Shown: positions 52,556 through 62,844, counted from the stretch's first letter. The stretch is DNA of 64,000 nucleotides from Neorhizobium lilium (GCF_004053875.1 NZ_SBIP01000007.1:62001-126000); one strand, 5' to 3'. Translations and numbers: made by a program. The notes: a model not told the origin generated them from the sequence alone.

Positions 52556-53405
52556 TTCACGTGAAACAAAGCGGTGCGATGCCTTCGTGACCGGCTGGCC
52601 TGTAAAGCATTCCCGTTCCCCACTGATCCACAATCACTGGCTGAAACGATATGCCTTATCCGGCTCATATACGGCTGAGTCCGTTGCGGTAGAAGAGTTC
52701 CCCGCCTTTATTTCGGCTTTGAAAAGCGGAGGACGCTATCGCGGCGGCAATGTCACCATTCCGCACAAAGAAACAGCATTCCAGCTGGCGGATCGTCCGG
52801 ACGAGATCGCGAAAGAGCTGGGTGCCGCCAATACGCTCTGGATGGCAGACGGGCTGCTTCATGCGACGAACACCGACTCATTTGGCTTTGCCGCAAACCT
52901 GGATGAACGACATCCAGGTTGGGCAAAGATCAACCGAGCAGTCATTCTCGGAGCAGGCGGCGCTAGCCGCGCGGTTATCCAGGCGGTTCGTGACCAGGGA
53001 GTAGCCGAAATCCATGTCGTCAATCGAACAAGAGGGCGGGCCGAAGATCTGGCAGATCGCTTCGGGCCGAAGGTTCATGCGCACGCATTGGGTGCGCTTG
53101 GAGAGGTGATGAAGGAGGCCGGTCTTTTCGTCAACACCACCTCGCTTGGCATGAATGGGGGTGAAACCCTTGAGCTCGACTTTTCTACACTCGCAGAGCG
53201 CGCCCTTATTACGGACATCGTTTATGTGCCGCTGAAGACCCCCTTTCTGATCCAGGCCGAGAGGCAGGGGCGCCAGACCGTTGATGGGCTCGGCATGCTT
53301 CTGCATCAGGCAGTTCCAGGATTTGAGAAATGGTTTGGCATCAGGCCCTCGGTCGATGAGGAACTTCGAAGCCTCGTCATCGAGGAAATGGACCAACACG
53401 CATGA
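52548..53405 (+). CDS. aroE: Shikimate dehydrogenase AroE
   Basis: AroE reduces 3-dehydroshikimate with NADPH in aromatic amino acid synthesis. The 285-residue protein has AFVTGWPVKHSRSPLIHNHWL with the substrate-binding serines, GGNVTIPHKETAF with the catalytic Lys, the NADP loop AVILGAGGASRAVIQAV, VNRTRGRAEDLADRF and TDIVYVPLKTPFL, and GLGMLLHQAVPGFEKWFG. The N-terminal residues DSRET are encoded by parS site 3. Its start lies 8 bp inside maf and its end overlaps coaE by 4 bp. Confidence 0.98.
   Translation: MPDSRETKRCDAFVTGWPVKHSRSPLIHNHWLKRYALSGSYTAESVAVEEFPAFISALKSGGRYRGGNVTIPHKETAFQLADRPDEIAKELGAANTLWMADGLLHATNTDSFGFAANLDERHPGWAKINRAVILGAGGASRAVIQAVRDQGVAEIHVVNRTRGRAEDLADRFGPKVHAHALGALGEVMKEAGLFVNTTSLGMNGGETLELDFSTLAERALITDIVYVPLKTPFLIQAERQGRQTVDGLGMLLHQAVPGFEKWFGIRPSVDEELRSLVIEEMDQHA
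52553..52568. other. parS site 3, maf-aroE junction
   Basis: TGATTCACGTGAAACA matches the 16-bp consensus TGTTTCACGTGAAACA at 15 positions. It overlaps the maf stop and the aroE start region, 1.9 kb right of oriC, the closest parS site to the origin. Confidence 0.9.
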
Positions 53406-54007
53406 TCGTCATTGGGCTCACAGGCTCCATCGGAATGGGCAAATCGACAACCGCGAAGATGTTTGCGGAGGAAGGCGTGGCGGTCAACGATGCCGATGCC
53501 GTGGTGCATGACATTTATCGTAACGAAGACGTGGCCGCCTTGCGCGATGCTTTTCCCGGATCCATAAGGTCCGGGATTGTCGATCGACAGCAATTGTCGC
53601 GTGAACTCACAGCCGCGCCGGAAAAGCTGCGGCTTCTGGAATCCATCATTCATCCTCTTGTTCGGCAGAGGGAGAAGGAGTTTCTCGCGCGACAGAGACA
53701 GGCCGGGGCAGATTTGGCCTTGCTGGATATTCCTCTCCTGTTCGAGGTCAAGGCGGAAGATCGGGTCGATACTGTCGTCGTGGTCACCTGTGATCCACAG
53801 ATTCAGCGTGAGAGGGTGCTTGCGCGTCCGGGCATGACCGCCGAAAAACTGGACATGATTCTGTCGCGCCAAATGCCGGACGCGGAAAAGCGGAAAAGGG
53901 CCGATTTCCTGATCCACACTGGAGCAGGGATGAACGCGGCAAGGCAAAGGGTGAAGCAGATCATCGCTGCCCTGAAAGCCGGAAGGATGACCGAAAAACA
54001 TGCGTGA
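53402..54007 (+). CDS. coaE: Dephospho-CoA kinase
   Basis: CoaE phosphorylates dephospho-CoA, the last step of CoA synthesis. The 201-residue protein has the P-loop MIVIGLTGSIGMGKSTTAKM with GSIGMGKST (8-16), NDADAVVHDIYRNED, then PLVRQREKEFLARQ and LDIPLLFEVKAEDRVDTVVVVTC. The order maf-aroE-coaE-dnaQ is characteristic of alphaproteobacterial origin regions, and each gene overlaps the next. It starts in the TGA of aroE. Confidence 0.98.
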   Translation: MIVIGLTGSIGMGKSTTAKMFAEEGVAVNDADAVVHDIYRNEDVAALRDAFPGSIRSGIVDRQQLSRELTAAPEKLRLLESIIHPLVRQREKEFLARQRQAGADLALLDIPLLFEVKAEDRVDTVVVVTCDPQIQRERVLARPGMTAEKLDMILSRQMPDAEKRKRADFLIHTGAGMNAARQRVKQIIAALKAGRMTEKHA

Positions 54008-54707
54008 GATTATTTTCGATACGGAAACCACAGGGCTCGAAAGCCGCTTTGACCGTATTATCGAAATCGGCGGCATCGAACTGATCAACAATTTCCCGAC
54101 AGGCCGCACACTCCACCTCTACATCAACCCCGGTGATCGCAAGGTGCATCCAGACGCGCTCGCCGTTCATGGCATCACCGACGACTTCTTGAAGGATAAG
54201 CCAAGCTTCGGCGATGTGGTTCATGAGATCATAGAGTTTTTCGACGGCGCAAAGTGGATTGCCCATAATGCCACCTTCGACATGGGCTTCATCAACGCGG
54301 AGTTTGGAAGGCTCGGAATTCCTCCGGTCCCTACCGATCAGGTTATCGATACGCTATCCATGGCGCGCCGAAAGCATCCTATGGGGCCGAACTCCCTGGA
54401 TGCGCTCTGCCGACGTTATGGCATCGACAATGCTCACCGCACCAAGCATGGCGCGCTTCTCGACTCCGAACTTCTGGCTGAGGTTTACATTGAGATGACG
54501 GGTGGCCGACAGGCTGCCTTTGGCTTGGTTGCGTCAGAACAAGGCACGACGGTCATCGAAGTGGAAGACGTGGTGTTGTCAGGTCCGGTTGGCCGGCCGC
54601 ATCCACTTCCTAGCCGTTTGAGCGCAGCCGATCTGGAAGCACATGCTTCAATGGTCGCTGCGCTAAAGGACAAGGCGATCTGGCTGAAATACGGATCGGC
54701 TTCGTGA
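54000..54707 (+). CDS. dnaQ: DNA polymerase III epsilon subunit (proofreading exonuclease)
   Basis: DnaQ is the 3'-5' exonuclease of the replicative polymerase. The 235-residue protein has the ExoI motif FDTETTGLES (Asp7, Glu9), ExoII AHNATFDMGFIN (Asp94) and ExoIII with KHGALLDSELLAEVY (His150, Asp155). The C-terminal part ending LKYGS carries the alpha-binding tail. It overlaps coaE by 8 bp and is the last gene of the rightward origin operon. Confidence 0.98.
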   Translation: MREIIFDTETTGLESRFDRIIEIGGIELINNFPTGRTLHLYINPGDRKVHPDALAVHGITDDFLKDKPSFGDVVHEIIEFFDGAKWIAHNATFDMGFINAEFGRLGIPPVPTDQVIDTLSMARRKHPMGPNSLDALCRRYGIDNAHRTKHGALLDSELLAEVYIEMTGGRQAAFGLVASEQGTTVIEVEDVVLSGPVGRPHPLPSRLSAADLEAHASMVAALKDKAIWLKYGSAS

Positions 54708-54719
54708 GGAATGGACAAT

Positions 54720-54747
54720 GCGGCTGCCGAGTTTTCCCGGCTGCCGC
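54720..54747. terminator. Hairpin between dnaQ and secB
   Basis: GCGGCTGCCG (54720-54729) pairs with CGGCTGCCGC (54738-54747) with one T-T mismatch between the convergent genes. No T-run follows on either strand. Confidence 0.4.
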
Positions 54748-54762
54748 TGATGGTGAGCTTGA

Positions 54763-55239
54763 TTAGCTATTGAGGACTTGAACTTTCGACTTCGCCTGCT
54801 CTTCCGCCATGCGCTGCGAGAACATCTGGGCAAAATCGATCGGGTCGATCATCAGCGGCGGGAAGCCGCCATTGCGGGTGACGTCCGCGACGATCTGGCG
54901 CGCGAAGGGGAAAAGCAGTCGCGGGCATTCGATGAAGAGCAGGGGCAGCATATGTTCCTGCGGGAAATCAGTGATGCGGAATACGCCGCCATAGACCAAC
55001 TCAGCCGCAAACACGACCTTGCCTTCGTCTGTGGCTTCAGCGCTTAACGAAAGAACCACATCGAAGTCGGTTTCCGACAATGGATTGGCGTTGACATTCA
55101 CGCTGATATTAATGCCGGGAGCCTTGTCGCGGGCCTGAAGCGAACGAGGCGCACCCGGGTTCTCGAAGGAAAGGTCCTTCGTGTACTGCGCGAGAATGCT
55201 GAGTGAAGGCGTTGCGGCCTGATTTGTGTCATCTGCCAT
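54763..55239 (-). CDS. secB: Protein-export chaperone SecB
   Basis: SecB holds secretory precursors unfolded for SecA. The 158-residue protein shows PSLSILAQYTKDLSFENPGAP with the family start, VVLSLSAEATDEGKVVFAAELVYGGVFRI and ECPRLLFPFARQIVADVTRNGGFPPLMIDPIDFAQMF, which carries the SecA-contact region. It is slightly longer at the N-terminus than the E. coli protein, as usual in alphaproteobacteria. It lies 105 bp after fxsA on the same strand and converges with dnaQ. Confidence 0.98.
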   Translation of the reverse strand: MADDTNQAATPSLSILAQYTKDLSFENPGAPRSLQARDKAPGINISVNVNANPLSETDFDVVLSLSAEATDEGKVVFAAELVYGGVFRITDFPQEHMLPLLFIECPRLLFPFARQIVADVTRNGGFPPLMIDPIDFAQMFSQRMAEEQAKSKVQVLNS

Positions 55240-55344
55240 GGGTAGTCCTCGAGGCTAAAAGGATGGAGGCCTCTAACATTTCGCCTCCAGCCTTACAACC
55301 CTGGCCGTCAGATGGGTTCAGGTGTCGTTGCTGTCGCGCGGTTT

Positions 55345-55833
55345 CTAGGGCGAAGGAGGATCCCGGCGATAATCCTCATCGCCAAGGTCGATCACGGGTG
55401 CCGGGGACGATGTAGGCTGCGTCGCCCTTGGCTCTCGTCCCGCCGTGCGCACGACATCGTCCTGTCCTGTCCTCACGACGACGACCCGCTTCCTTGCAAG
55501 AGACCAGATTGCGTCGCGGACAAAGGGAACGAACAGCAACAGGCCAACAATATCGGTCAGGAAGCCTGGCAGAAGAAGGAGAATGCCGGCGATGACGATC
55601 ATCGCCCCATCAACCAGAGTTCGCCCGGGCATCTGGCCTTGACGGCCCATTGCGGAAAGCTGCCGCAGCAGGTGCGTGCCTTGCATCCTGAGCAGGAGGC
55701 CCCCGAGGATCGCGGTCCCGACCACGAGGCCAAGCGTTCCCCACAAGCCGACTGCGCGCCCCACGAGAACGAAGCCGGCGATCTCTGCGAGCGGCCAGGC
55801 CAAGAGAAGGATGGGAAAAAGCAGAAGGCGCAT
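55345..55833 (-). CDS. fxsA: FxsA-family membrane protein
   Basis: The 162-residue protein has the FxsA opening MRLLLFPILLLAWPLAEIAG, then VGLWGTLGLVVGTAILGGLLLR, GMIVIAGILLLLPGFLTD-type segments and LLLFVPFVRDAIW, giving about four membrane helices and a polar C-terminal tail. In E. coli FxsA influences sensitivity to phage T7 exclusion by F; the molecular role is otherwise unknown. The start at 55833 matches the family. It is divergent from timA and precedes secB. Confidence 0.88.
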   Translation of the reverse strand: MRLLLFPILLLAWPLAEIAGFVLVGRAVGLWGTLGLVVGTAILGGLLLRMQGTHLLRQLSAMGRQGQMPGRTLVDGAMIVIAGILLLLPGFLTDIVGLLLFVPFVRDAIWSLARKRVVVVRTGQDDVVRTAGREPRATQPTSSPAPVIDLGDEDYRRDPPSP

Positions 55834-55950
55834 GCTATGGTCCTGGCGGTTTGTCTGTCGCCGGATCGTCCAGACCCCGCTATTTGAAGATGGCGTAGAG
55901 AAGACTATATGAGCATGATCAGACACAGTTAAAGGACAATTGCGGGTAAG

Positions 55951-56649
55951 ATGGGTTCGAACGACTTCATAACACTGTTTTTTCTTGTCGCCGCAGTCCT
56001 GATCTTCTTTCAGCTCAGGAGTGTTTTGGGTCGCCGTACCGGAAACGAAAAACCGCCCGCGGATACCCTCAGTACACGAGATACTGCGAAGGTTCCGAGT
56101 CCAGACGAGAGCAAGGTGGTAACGCTTCCAAGGCGTGACGGAGCCGATGACGACCAACGCCTCGCGGATATCGACAGCTTCGCTAAACCCGCTACGCCAC
56201 TGAACGGAGCGCTTCGCGGCCTTGTGAAGTCCGATCCGACATTCCGGCCGCGCGAATTCCTTAACGGCGTTCGAATGGCGTACGAGATGATCGTCATGGC
56301 CTTTGCCGATGGTGATCGTAAGACGCTCAAAAATCTTCTGTCCAAAGAAGTTTATGACGGCTTCGAGGCCGCCATCGCCGAGCGGGAAAAGCGCGGGGAG
56401 GTGGTAAAATCGACCTTCGTCGGCATCGACAAAGCTGACCTTACACAGATCGTCATGAAGGACAGCGAAGCGCAGGTGACGGTCAGGATCGTCAGCCAGC
56501 TGATCTCAGCCACCTTCGACAAAGCCGGTGCGCTGATTGACGGTGACCAGGAAGCTGTTGCCGAGGTCACGGACATCTGGACTTTCTCGCGCGACATTCA
56601 TTCTCGCGACCCGAACTGGAAACTGATTGCAACCGAATCCGAGCAATGA
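55951..56649 (+). CDS. timA: Tim44/TimA-type putative membrane adaptor
   Basis: The 232-residue protein has a single N-terminal helix (ITLFFLVAAVLIFFQLRSVLG) and a C-terminal Tim44-like domain: FLNGVRMAYEMIVMAFADGDRKTLKNLLSKEVYDGF, VDKSTF-like VKSTFVGIDKADLTQI and WTFSRDIHSRDPNWKLIATES. Alphaproteobacterial TimA is the presumed ancestor of mitochondrial Tim44, which tethers Hsp70 at the import channel; its bacterial task is not settled. Its stop overlaps mltA by 4 bp. It starts the group timA-mltA-smr-xre that leads to gyrB. Confidence 0.9.
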   Translation: MGSNDFITLFFLVAAVLIFFQLRSVLGRRTGNEKPPADTLSTRDTAKVPSPDESKVVTLPRRDGADDDQRLADIDSFAKPATPLNGALRGLVKSDPTFRPREFLNGVRMAYEMIVMAFADGDRKTLKNLLSKEVYDGFEAAIAEREKRGEVVKSTFVGIDKADLTQIVMKDSEAQVTVRIVSQLISATFDKAGALIDGDQEAVAEVTDIWTFSRDIHSRDPNWKLIATESEQ

Positions 56650-57764
56650 CTGATCTTTCGCCGGATTATAGCCTGCAGTACAGGGACTTCAGCCAGCTCC
56701 CTGGCTGGAGGATCGACGATCCGCGTCCTCTGTTGTCGGCTATGGCGGCCTGCCTCTCCTATGTCCAGGATGTTAAGCCATACAGAACGGGGACACTTGG
56801 TCTGACGGTAGACGATCTGGTCCCGCTTTTAAGTGCGGCTCCCAAATATTGGGGTTCTGCTAAAGATGCGCGAGGTTTTTTCGAAAACCACACTGTGCCT
56901 TTCGAGATTCGGCGCGCCGACAGTCGGAACGGATTCGTCACGGCATTTTACGAGCCGGAAGTTGAAGTCTCCGCTGATCCGGGAGGAGAGTGGCGCTATC
57001 CATTCTACCGCCGTCCCGATGACCTGATCGATCTCAGAGACGCGAACCGGCCAGCCGATCTGGATGCCTCCTACATGTTCGGGCGTCAGACTGCTGGAGG
57101 CGTTGCAGCCTACGCGGATCGAGGCGAAATCGACCGGGGCTACCTTGAGGGTCGTGGATTAGAGATCGCCTGGGCCAGGTCCAAGGTCGATGTCTTCTTC
57201 GCCCATGTCCAGGGTGCTGCGCGCCTGAAATACTCGGATGGCTCGGTGAGGCGAGTGACCTATGCTGCCAAGGCGGGCCATCCTTTCTCTCCCATCGGAA
57301 AGCTCTTGGTAGATCGGAGTGAGATCGCGCCATCGGCGATTTCGATGCAGACGATACGGCAGTGGCTGGCAGACCATCCAGATCAGGTCGATGAGATCCT
57401 CTGGCACAATCGGTCCTATATTTTCTTCCGTGAGGCCGAAGTCTCCAATCCAGCAATTGGGCCGGTGGCTGCCGCAAAAGTGCCTCTCATTCCCGGCCGG
57501 TCGTTGGCGGTGGATCGGCAGATACACACGTTTGGTTATCCGTTTTTCATCCACTCGGAAACGCTGACGCATCTCGATAGCGGAAAGCCGTTCGCGCGTC
57601 TGATGCTTGCGCTCGATACAGGAACGGCGATCGTCGGGCCTGCACGTGGTGACATCTTTACGGGCTCGGGTTTTGAGGCAGGGGAGCTTGCCGGCACGGT
57701 TCGCAACGATGCCGACTTCTTTATCCTTATCCCCAAGGCGGCCGCTGCCAGGTATGGCGGATGA
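56646..57764 (+). CDS. mltA: Membrane-bound lytic murein transglycosylase A
   Basis: MltA cleaves peptidoglycan glycan strands. The 372-residue protein has the MltA beta-barrel segments FYEPEVEVSADPGGEW, KVDVFFAHVQGAARLKYSDG and the 3D domain near the end, DTGTAIVGPARGDIFTGSG, with the catalytic aspartate. I see no signal peptide or lipobox in this frame (it begins MTDLSPDYSLQYRDF), so export is unexplained; an earlier start would run into timA. It overlaps timA and smr by 4 bp each. Confidence 0.93.
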   Translation: MTDLSPDYSLQYRDFSQLPGWRIDDPRPLLSAMAACLSYVQDVKPYRTGTLGLTVDDLVPLLSAAPKYWGSAKDARGFFENHTVPFEIRRADSRNGFVTAFYEPEVEVSADPGGEWRYPFYRRPDDLIDLRDANRPADLDASYMFGRQTAGGVAAYADRGEIDRGYLEGRGLEIAWARSKVDVFFAHVQGAARLKYSDGSVRRVTYAAKAGHPFSPIGKLLVDRSEIAPSAISMQTIRQWLADHPDQVDEILWHNRSYIFFREAEVSNPAIGPVAAAKVPLIPGRSLAVDRQIHTFGYPFFIHSETLTHLDSGKPFARLMLALDTGTAIVGPARGDIFTGSGFEAGELAGTVRNDADFFILIPKAAAARYGG

Positions 57765-58330
57765 GCGGCGGGCGCAAACTCGATCCCGAGGAACGGATCC
57801 TGTGGGGTAAGGTGGCTAAATCCGCTCGCGCTCTTCCCGGGCGCATGAAGGATATCCTCGAGTTTGAGGAGGAAGAGGCCAAGCAGCAGGCTGCGGAGGA
57901 TGCAAGGCAGGTAGCGGTTGCCCCCAAAATCTCCATGTCCCAACTTGCGGAACCCGCCCCCCTAAAGGGTAAACAGCCTGCCGGATTTCATCACCCTCTT
58001 GAAAAACCGACCAAGCGGAAGCTTGCCAAGGGTCGTCTAGCCATCGAAGCACGGCTAGACCTGCATGGAATGTATCAGGACGAAGCGCATGATCTGCTGC
58101 TGAACTTTCTGCAGCGCGCCCATGACCGGGGGATGCGGCACGTGCTGGTGATCACGGGTAAGGGGAGTTCCATGGGCAGCGAAGGTGCTCTGCGCCGAGC
58201 GGTGCCGCTCTGGTTCTCCAAAATCGAATACCGTTTCCTGATTTCCTCCTACGAATGGGCGGCCCGTCATCATGGCGGAGAGGGAGCCCTTTACGTACGT
58301 CTATCAAGGAGCCGCGGAGATCGGGCATGA
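57761..58330 (+). CDS. Smr/MutS2-domain endonuclease-like protein
   Basis: The 189-residue protein has a charged, coiled N-terminal half and a C-terminal Smr domain: EARLDLHGMYQDEAHDLLLNFLQRAHD with LDLHG (99-103), then RGMRHVLVITGKGSSMGSEG with the TGKG motif (132-135). Stand-alone Smr proteins nick or bind branched DNA or cleave RNA; the biological target here is unknown. It is translationally coupled to mltA and to the helix-turn-helix gene (ATGA overlaps). Confidence 0.92.
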   Translation: MSGGRKLDPEERILWGKVAKSARALPGRMKDILEFEEEEAKQQAAEDARQVAVAPKISMSQLAEPAPLKGKQPAGFHHPLEKPTKRKLAKGRLAIEARLDLHGMYQDEAHDLLLNFLQRAHDRGMRHVLVITGKGSSMGSEGALRRAVPLWFSKIEYRFLISSYEWAARHHGGEGALYVRLSRSRGDRA

Positions 58331-58692
58331 CCCCCTTCGGCAACGCATTGAGAGATTTACGCGGCAAGCGCGGGATCACGCAGAAGGCCTTAGCTGACGC
58401 GATCGGCGTCACACCAGCCTATCTGTCGGCGCTGGAGCATGGACAGCGGGGAAAGCCCAGCTTTGAACTTCTGCAGCGAATTATCGGCTATTTCAACATC
58501 ATCTGGGACGAGGCAGAGGAACTCTTCCGTCTTGCGGAAGCTTCGCATCCCAAGGTGACGCTGGACACGGCCGGGCTTCCCGCTGCTTATACGGCCTTTG
58601 CCAATCGTCTCGCGGAGCAGATTCGCACTCTGCCGACCGACGTGATAGACGAGATGAGCGAAGCTTTGGAAAAGGCCAGCCAAAAGCGCTGA
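58327..58692 (+). CDS. XRE-family helix-turn-helix regulator
   Basis: The 121-residue protein has an XRE HTH at residues 5-60 (LRDLRGKRGITQKALADAIG, then VTPAYLSALEHGQRGKPSFE) and a C-terminal helical part with EKASQKR. The start at 58327 overlaps the Smr stop by 4 bp. It lies 136 bp upstream of gyrB, where a 16-bp palindrome at 58719-58734 and a promoter are found; the protein could bind there but nothing shows it does. It resembles DNA-binding proteins that follow smr in rhizobia. Confidence 0.9.
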   Translation: MTPFGNALRDLRGKRGITQKALADAIGVTPAYLSALEHGQRGKPSFELLQRIIGYFNIIWDEAEELFRLAEASHPKVTLDTAGLPAAYTAFANRLAEQIRTLPTDVIDEMSEALEKASQKR

Positions 58693-58718
58693 ACCTTTCG
58701 CATTTCCACGGCTTTCTC

Positions 58719-58734
58719 AGCCTTCTAGAAGGCT
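58719..58734. promoter_or_regulatory. 16-bp perfect palindrome upstream of gyrB
   Basis: AGCCTTCTAGAAGGCT is a perfect 16-bp palindrome with no loop, 26 bp after the XRE gene stop and ending 4 bp before the predicted -35. It suits an operator for a dimeric regulator or a short hairpin. Confidence 0.45.
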
Positions 58735-58738
58735 CAAC

Positions 58739-58767
58739 CTTTAGAAAAAGCCTTGGTTTGCCTATAT
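58739..58767 (+). promoter_or_regulatory. Predicted promoter of gyrB
   Basis: CTTTAG (58739-58744), 17 bp, then a perfect CTATAT (58762-58767) match the rhizobial consensus at 10 of 12 positions. Predicted transcription starts ~55 nt before the gyrB ATG. Confidence 0.55.
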
Positions 58768-58828
58768 TCCGAGGTCCATACAGCCGGTGATTCGCTCACC
58801 GCTGCCCTGAAGAACTGGAAGATATTTG

Positions 58829-61264
<2,436 letters not shown>

Positions 61265-61265
61265 G

Positions 61266-61279
61266 GTTTCACGTGAATC
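61266..61279. other. parS site 4, downstream of gyrB
   Basis: GTTTCACGTGAATC matches the parS core GTTTCACGTGAAAC at 13 of 14 positions, starting 2 bp after the gyrB stop and 10.6 kb from oriC. It forms an inverted pair with site 5. Confidence 0.85.
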
Positions 61280-61292
61280 GTCTGTGGAGAAT

Positions 61293-61306
61293 GATTCACG
61301 TGAAAC
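61293..61306. other. parS site 5, downstream of gyrB
   Basis: GATTCACGTGAAAC is the exact complement of site 4, 13 bp away. The 16-mer at 61292-61307 (TGATTCACGTGAAACA) is identical to that of site 3 between maf and aroE. Confidence 0.88.
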
Positions 61307-61487
61307 AGTTTCTTAAGCTGTGCTGCCAAGGCGCGTGAAAGCGAGCTCAGTCAGCCGTCTCCCCAGACGCGAAGCCTCCAAGCAAATCCGAGCTTGGATG
61401 GGGAATGAACCGCCTTTAAACAGCTACTATTGCTATTCGCCAAAGTTGCCTAATTTAGCAGGTAAGCCTCATGGGAGGAGGTAAAGC

Positions 61488-61574
61488 ATGATATTATCGC
61501 CCTGTTGCAGTGAAGGGCGGTGGTTATGCTTCTCGCTTTTTATGTCGGCGCCTTTGTCGGACAAGAAGAGGTAA
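61488..61574 (+). CDS. Possible 28-aa upstream ORF before phaZ
   Basis: ATG at 61488 opens 28 codons (MILSPCCSEGRWLCFSLFMS, then APLSDKKR, then TAA at 61572-61574). GGGAGGAGGT (61474-61483) precedes it at ideal spacing, stronger than the phaZ SD, which lies within its last codons, with 4 bp between stop and the phaZ ATG. It may be a leader peptide or coupling device; conservation is untested. The gap 61265-61578 otherwise holds two parS sites. Confidence 0.35.
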   Translation: MILSPCCSEGRWLCFSLFMSAPLSDKKR

Positions 61575-61578
61575 GGCC

Positions 61579-62844
61579 ATGTTCTACCAACTCTACGAGA
61601 TGAACCACGCTGCCATGATGCCTGTGCGGGCCGCGGCAGATGCTGCTCGCCTCTTCTTTGCAAATCCCCTTAATCCATTTGCTGATACCGAGCTTGGGCG
61701 CACAATGGCGGCGAGCCTCGAAGTGTTCGAGCGTATGACGCGCCGCTACGGTAAGCCCTCGTTTGACCTGCCACAGACCGAGGTGGACGGGAAGCCCGTT
61801 CTGGTGACGGAAGAAGTAGTTTGGGCAAAGCCCTTCTGCAATCTCCTGCATTTCGCCAGAGATCTGCCGGAAGATCGGGCGCCGGACCAAAAGATCCTGA
61901 TTGTCGCGCCCATGTCCGGTCATTACGCAACGCTGCTGCGGGGCACGGTCGAAGCGCTTCTCCCTCACGCGGACGTCTACATCGCGGACTGGATCGACGC
62001 CCGCATGGTTCCGGTGGATCAGGGCCATTTCGATCTGAACGATTACATCGACTACGTCATCGACATGCTCGCCATTGTTGGGCCCGGCGCTCATGTGATC
62101 GGCGTCTGCCAGCCTTCTGTGCCTGTTCTGGCAGCGATCGCAGTGATGGAGGTTCGCAGGGACCCGGCTCTGCCGGCATCGATGGTGCTGATGGGTGGGC
62201 CGATCGACACTCGCATCAACCCGACCGCCGTCAATCAGCTTGCAAAGGAGCACCCGCTCGAGTGGTTCCAGGAAAACGTCATCATGACAGTTCCTTGGCC
62301 GCAGCCCGGCTTCATGCGCCGGGTATATCCGGGTTTCCTTCAGCTTTCTGGATTCATGTCGATGAATCTTGATCGCCACGTGACCGCGCATCAGGATTTC
62401 TTTGAGCACTTGGTAAAGAACGACGGCGAGTCTGCAGAGAAGCATCGCGAATTTTACGACGAGTATCTGGCCGTCATGGATTTGACCGAGGAATTCTATT
62501 TGCAGACGGTCGATGTCGTGTTCATGAGGCATTCGCTCCCCAAGGGCGAGATGATGCACCGTTCGGTTCACGTCGATACAAACGCTATCAATAATGTTGC
62601 GCTTCTGACCATCGAAGGAGAAAACGACGATATTTCAGGGCTTGGCCAGACCAAGGCGGCGCAAACGATCTGTCTCAATATCCCTGAAGAGATGCGGTTG
62701 CACTATGTCCAGCCGGATGTCGGACATTACGGCGTGTTTAACGGTTCCAGGTTCCGCCAGGAAATTGCTCCACGTATCGTGGAATTCGTTCGCAGCCAGG
62801 CAAAGGACGTCAAGCGCCCAGCGTCTAAGAAGCGCAAAGCGTAA
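61579..62844 (+). CDS. phaZ: Intracellular polyhydroxyalkanoate depolymerase
   Basis: PhaZ mobilises stored poly-3-hydroxybutyrate granules. The 421-residue alpha/beta hydrolase matches the rhizobial and Ralstonia intracellular family: it begins MFYQLYEMNHAAMMPVRAAA, with AWAK-like TEEVVWAKPFCNLLHFARDL. It has the cysteine nucleophile region HVIGVCQPSVPVLAA (Cys177 in place of a serine), then EGENDDISGLGQT with the putative Asp and PDVGHYGVFNGSRFR with the His. No signal peptide is present, consistent with a cytoplasmic, granule-bound enzyme. The C-terminal tail is basic (KRPASKKRKA). The start at 61579 has GAGGTAAGG upstream. Confidence 0.95.
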   Translation: MFYQLYEMNHAAMMPVRAAADAARLFFANPLNPFADTELGRTMAASLEVFERMTRRYGKPSFDLPQTEVDGKPVLVTEEVVWAKPFCNLLHFARDLPEDRAPDQKILIVAPMSGHYATLLRGTVEALLPHADVYIADWIDARMVPVDQGHFDLNDYIDYVIDMLAIVGPGAHVIGVCQPSVPVLAAIAVMEVRRDPALPASMVLMGGPIDTRINPTAVNQLAKEHPLEWFQENVIMTVPWPQPGFMRRVYPGFLQLSGFMSMNLDRHVTAHQDFFEHLVKNDGESAEKHREFYDEYLAVMDLTEEFYLQTVDVVFMRHSLPKGEMMHRSVHVDTNAINNVALLTIEGENDDISGLGQTKAAQTICLNIPEEMRLHYVQPDVGHYGVFNGSRFRQEIAPRIVEFVRSQAKDVKRPASKKRKA

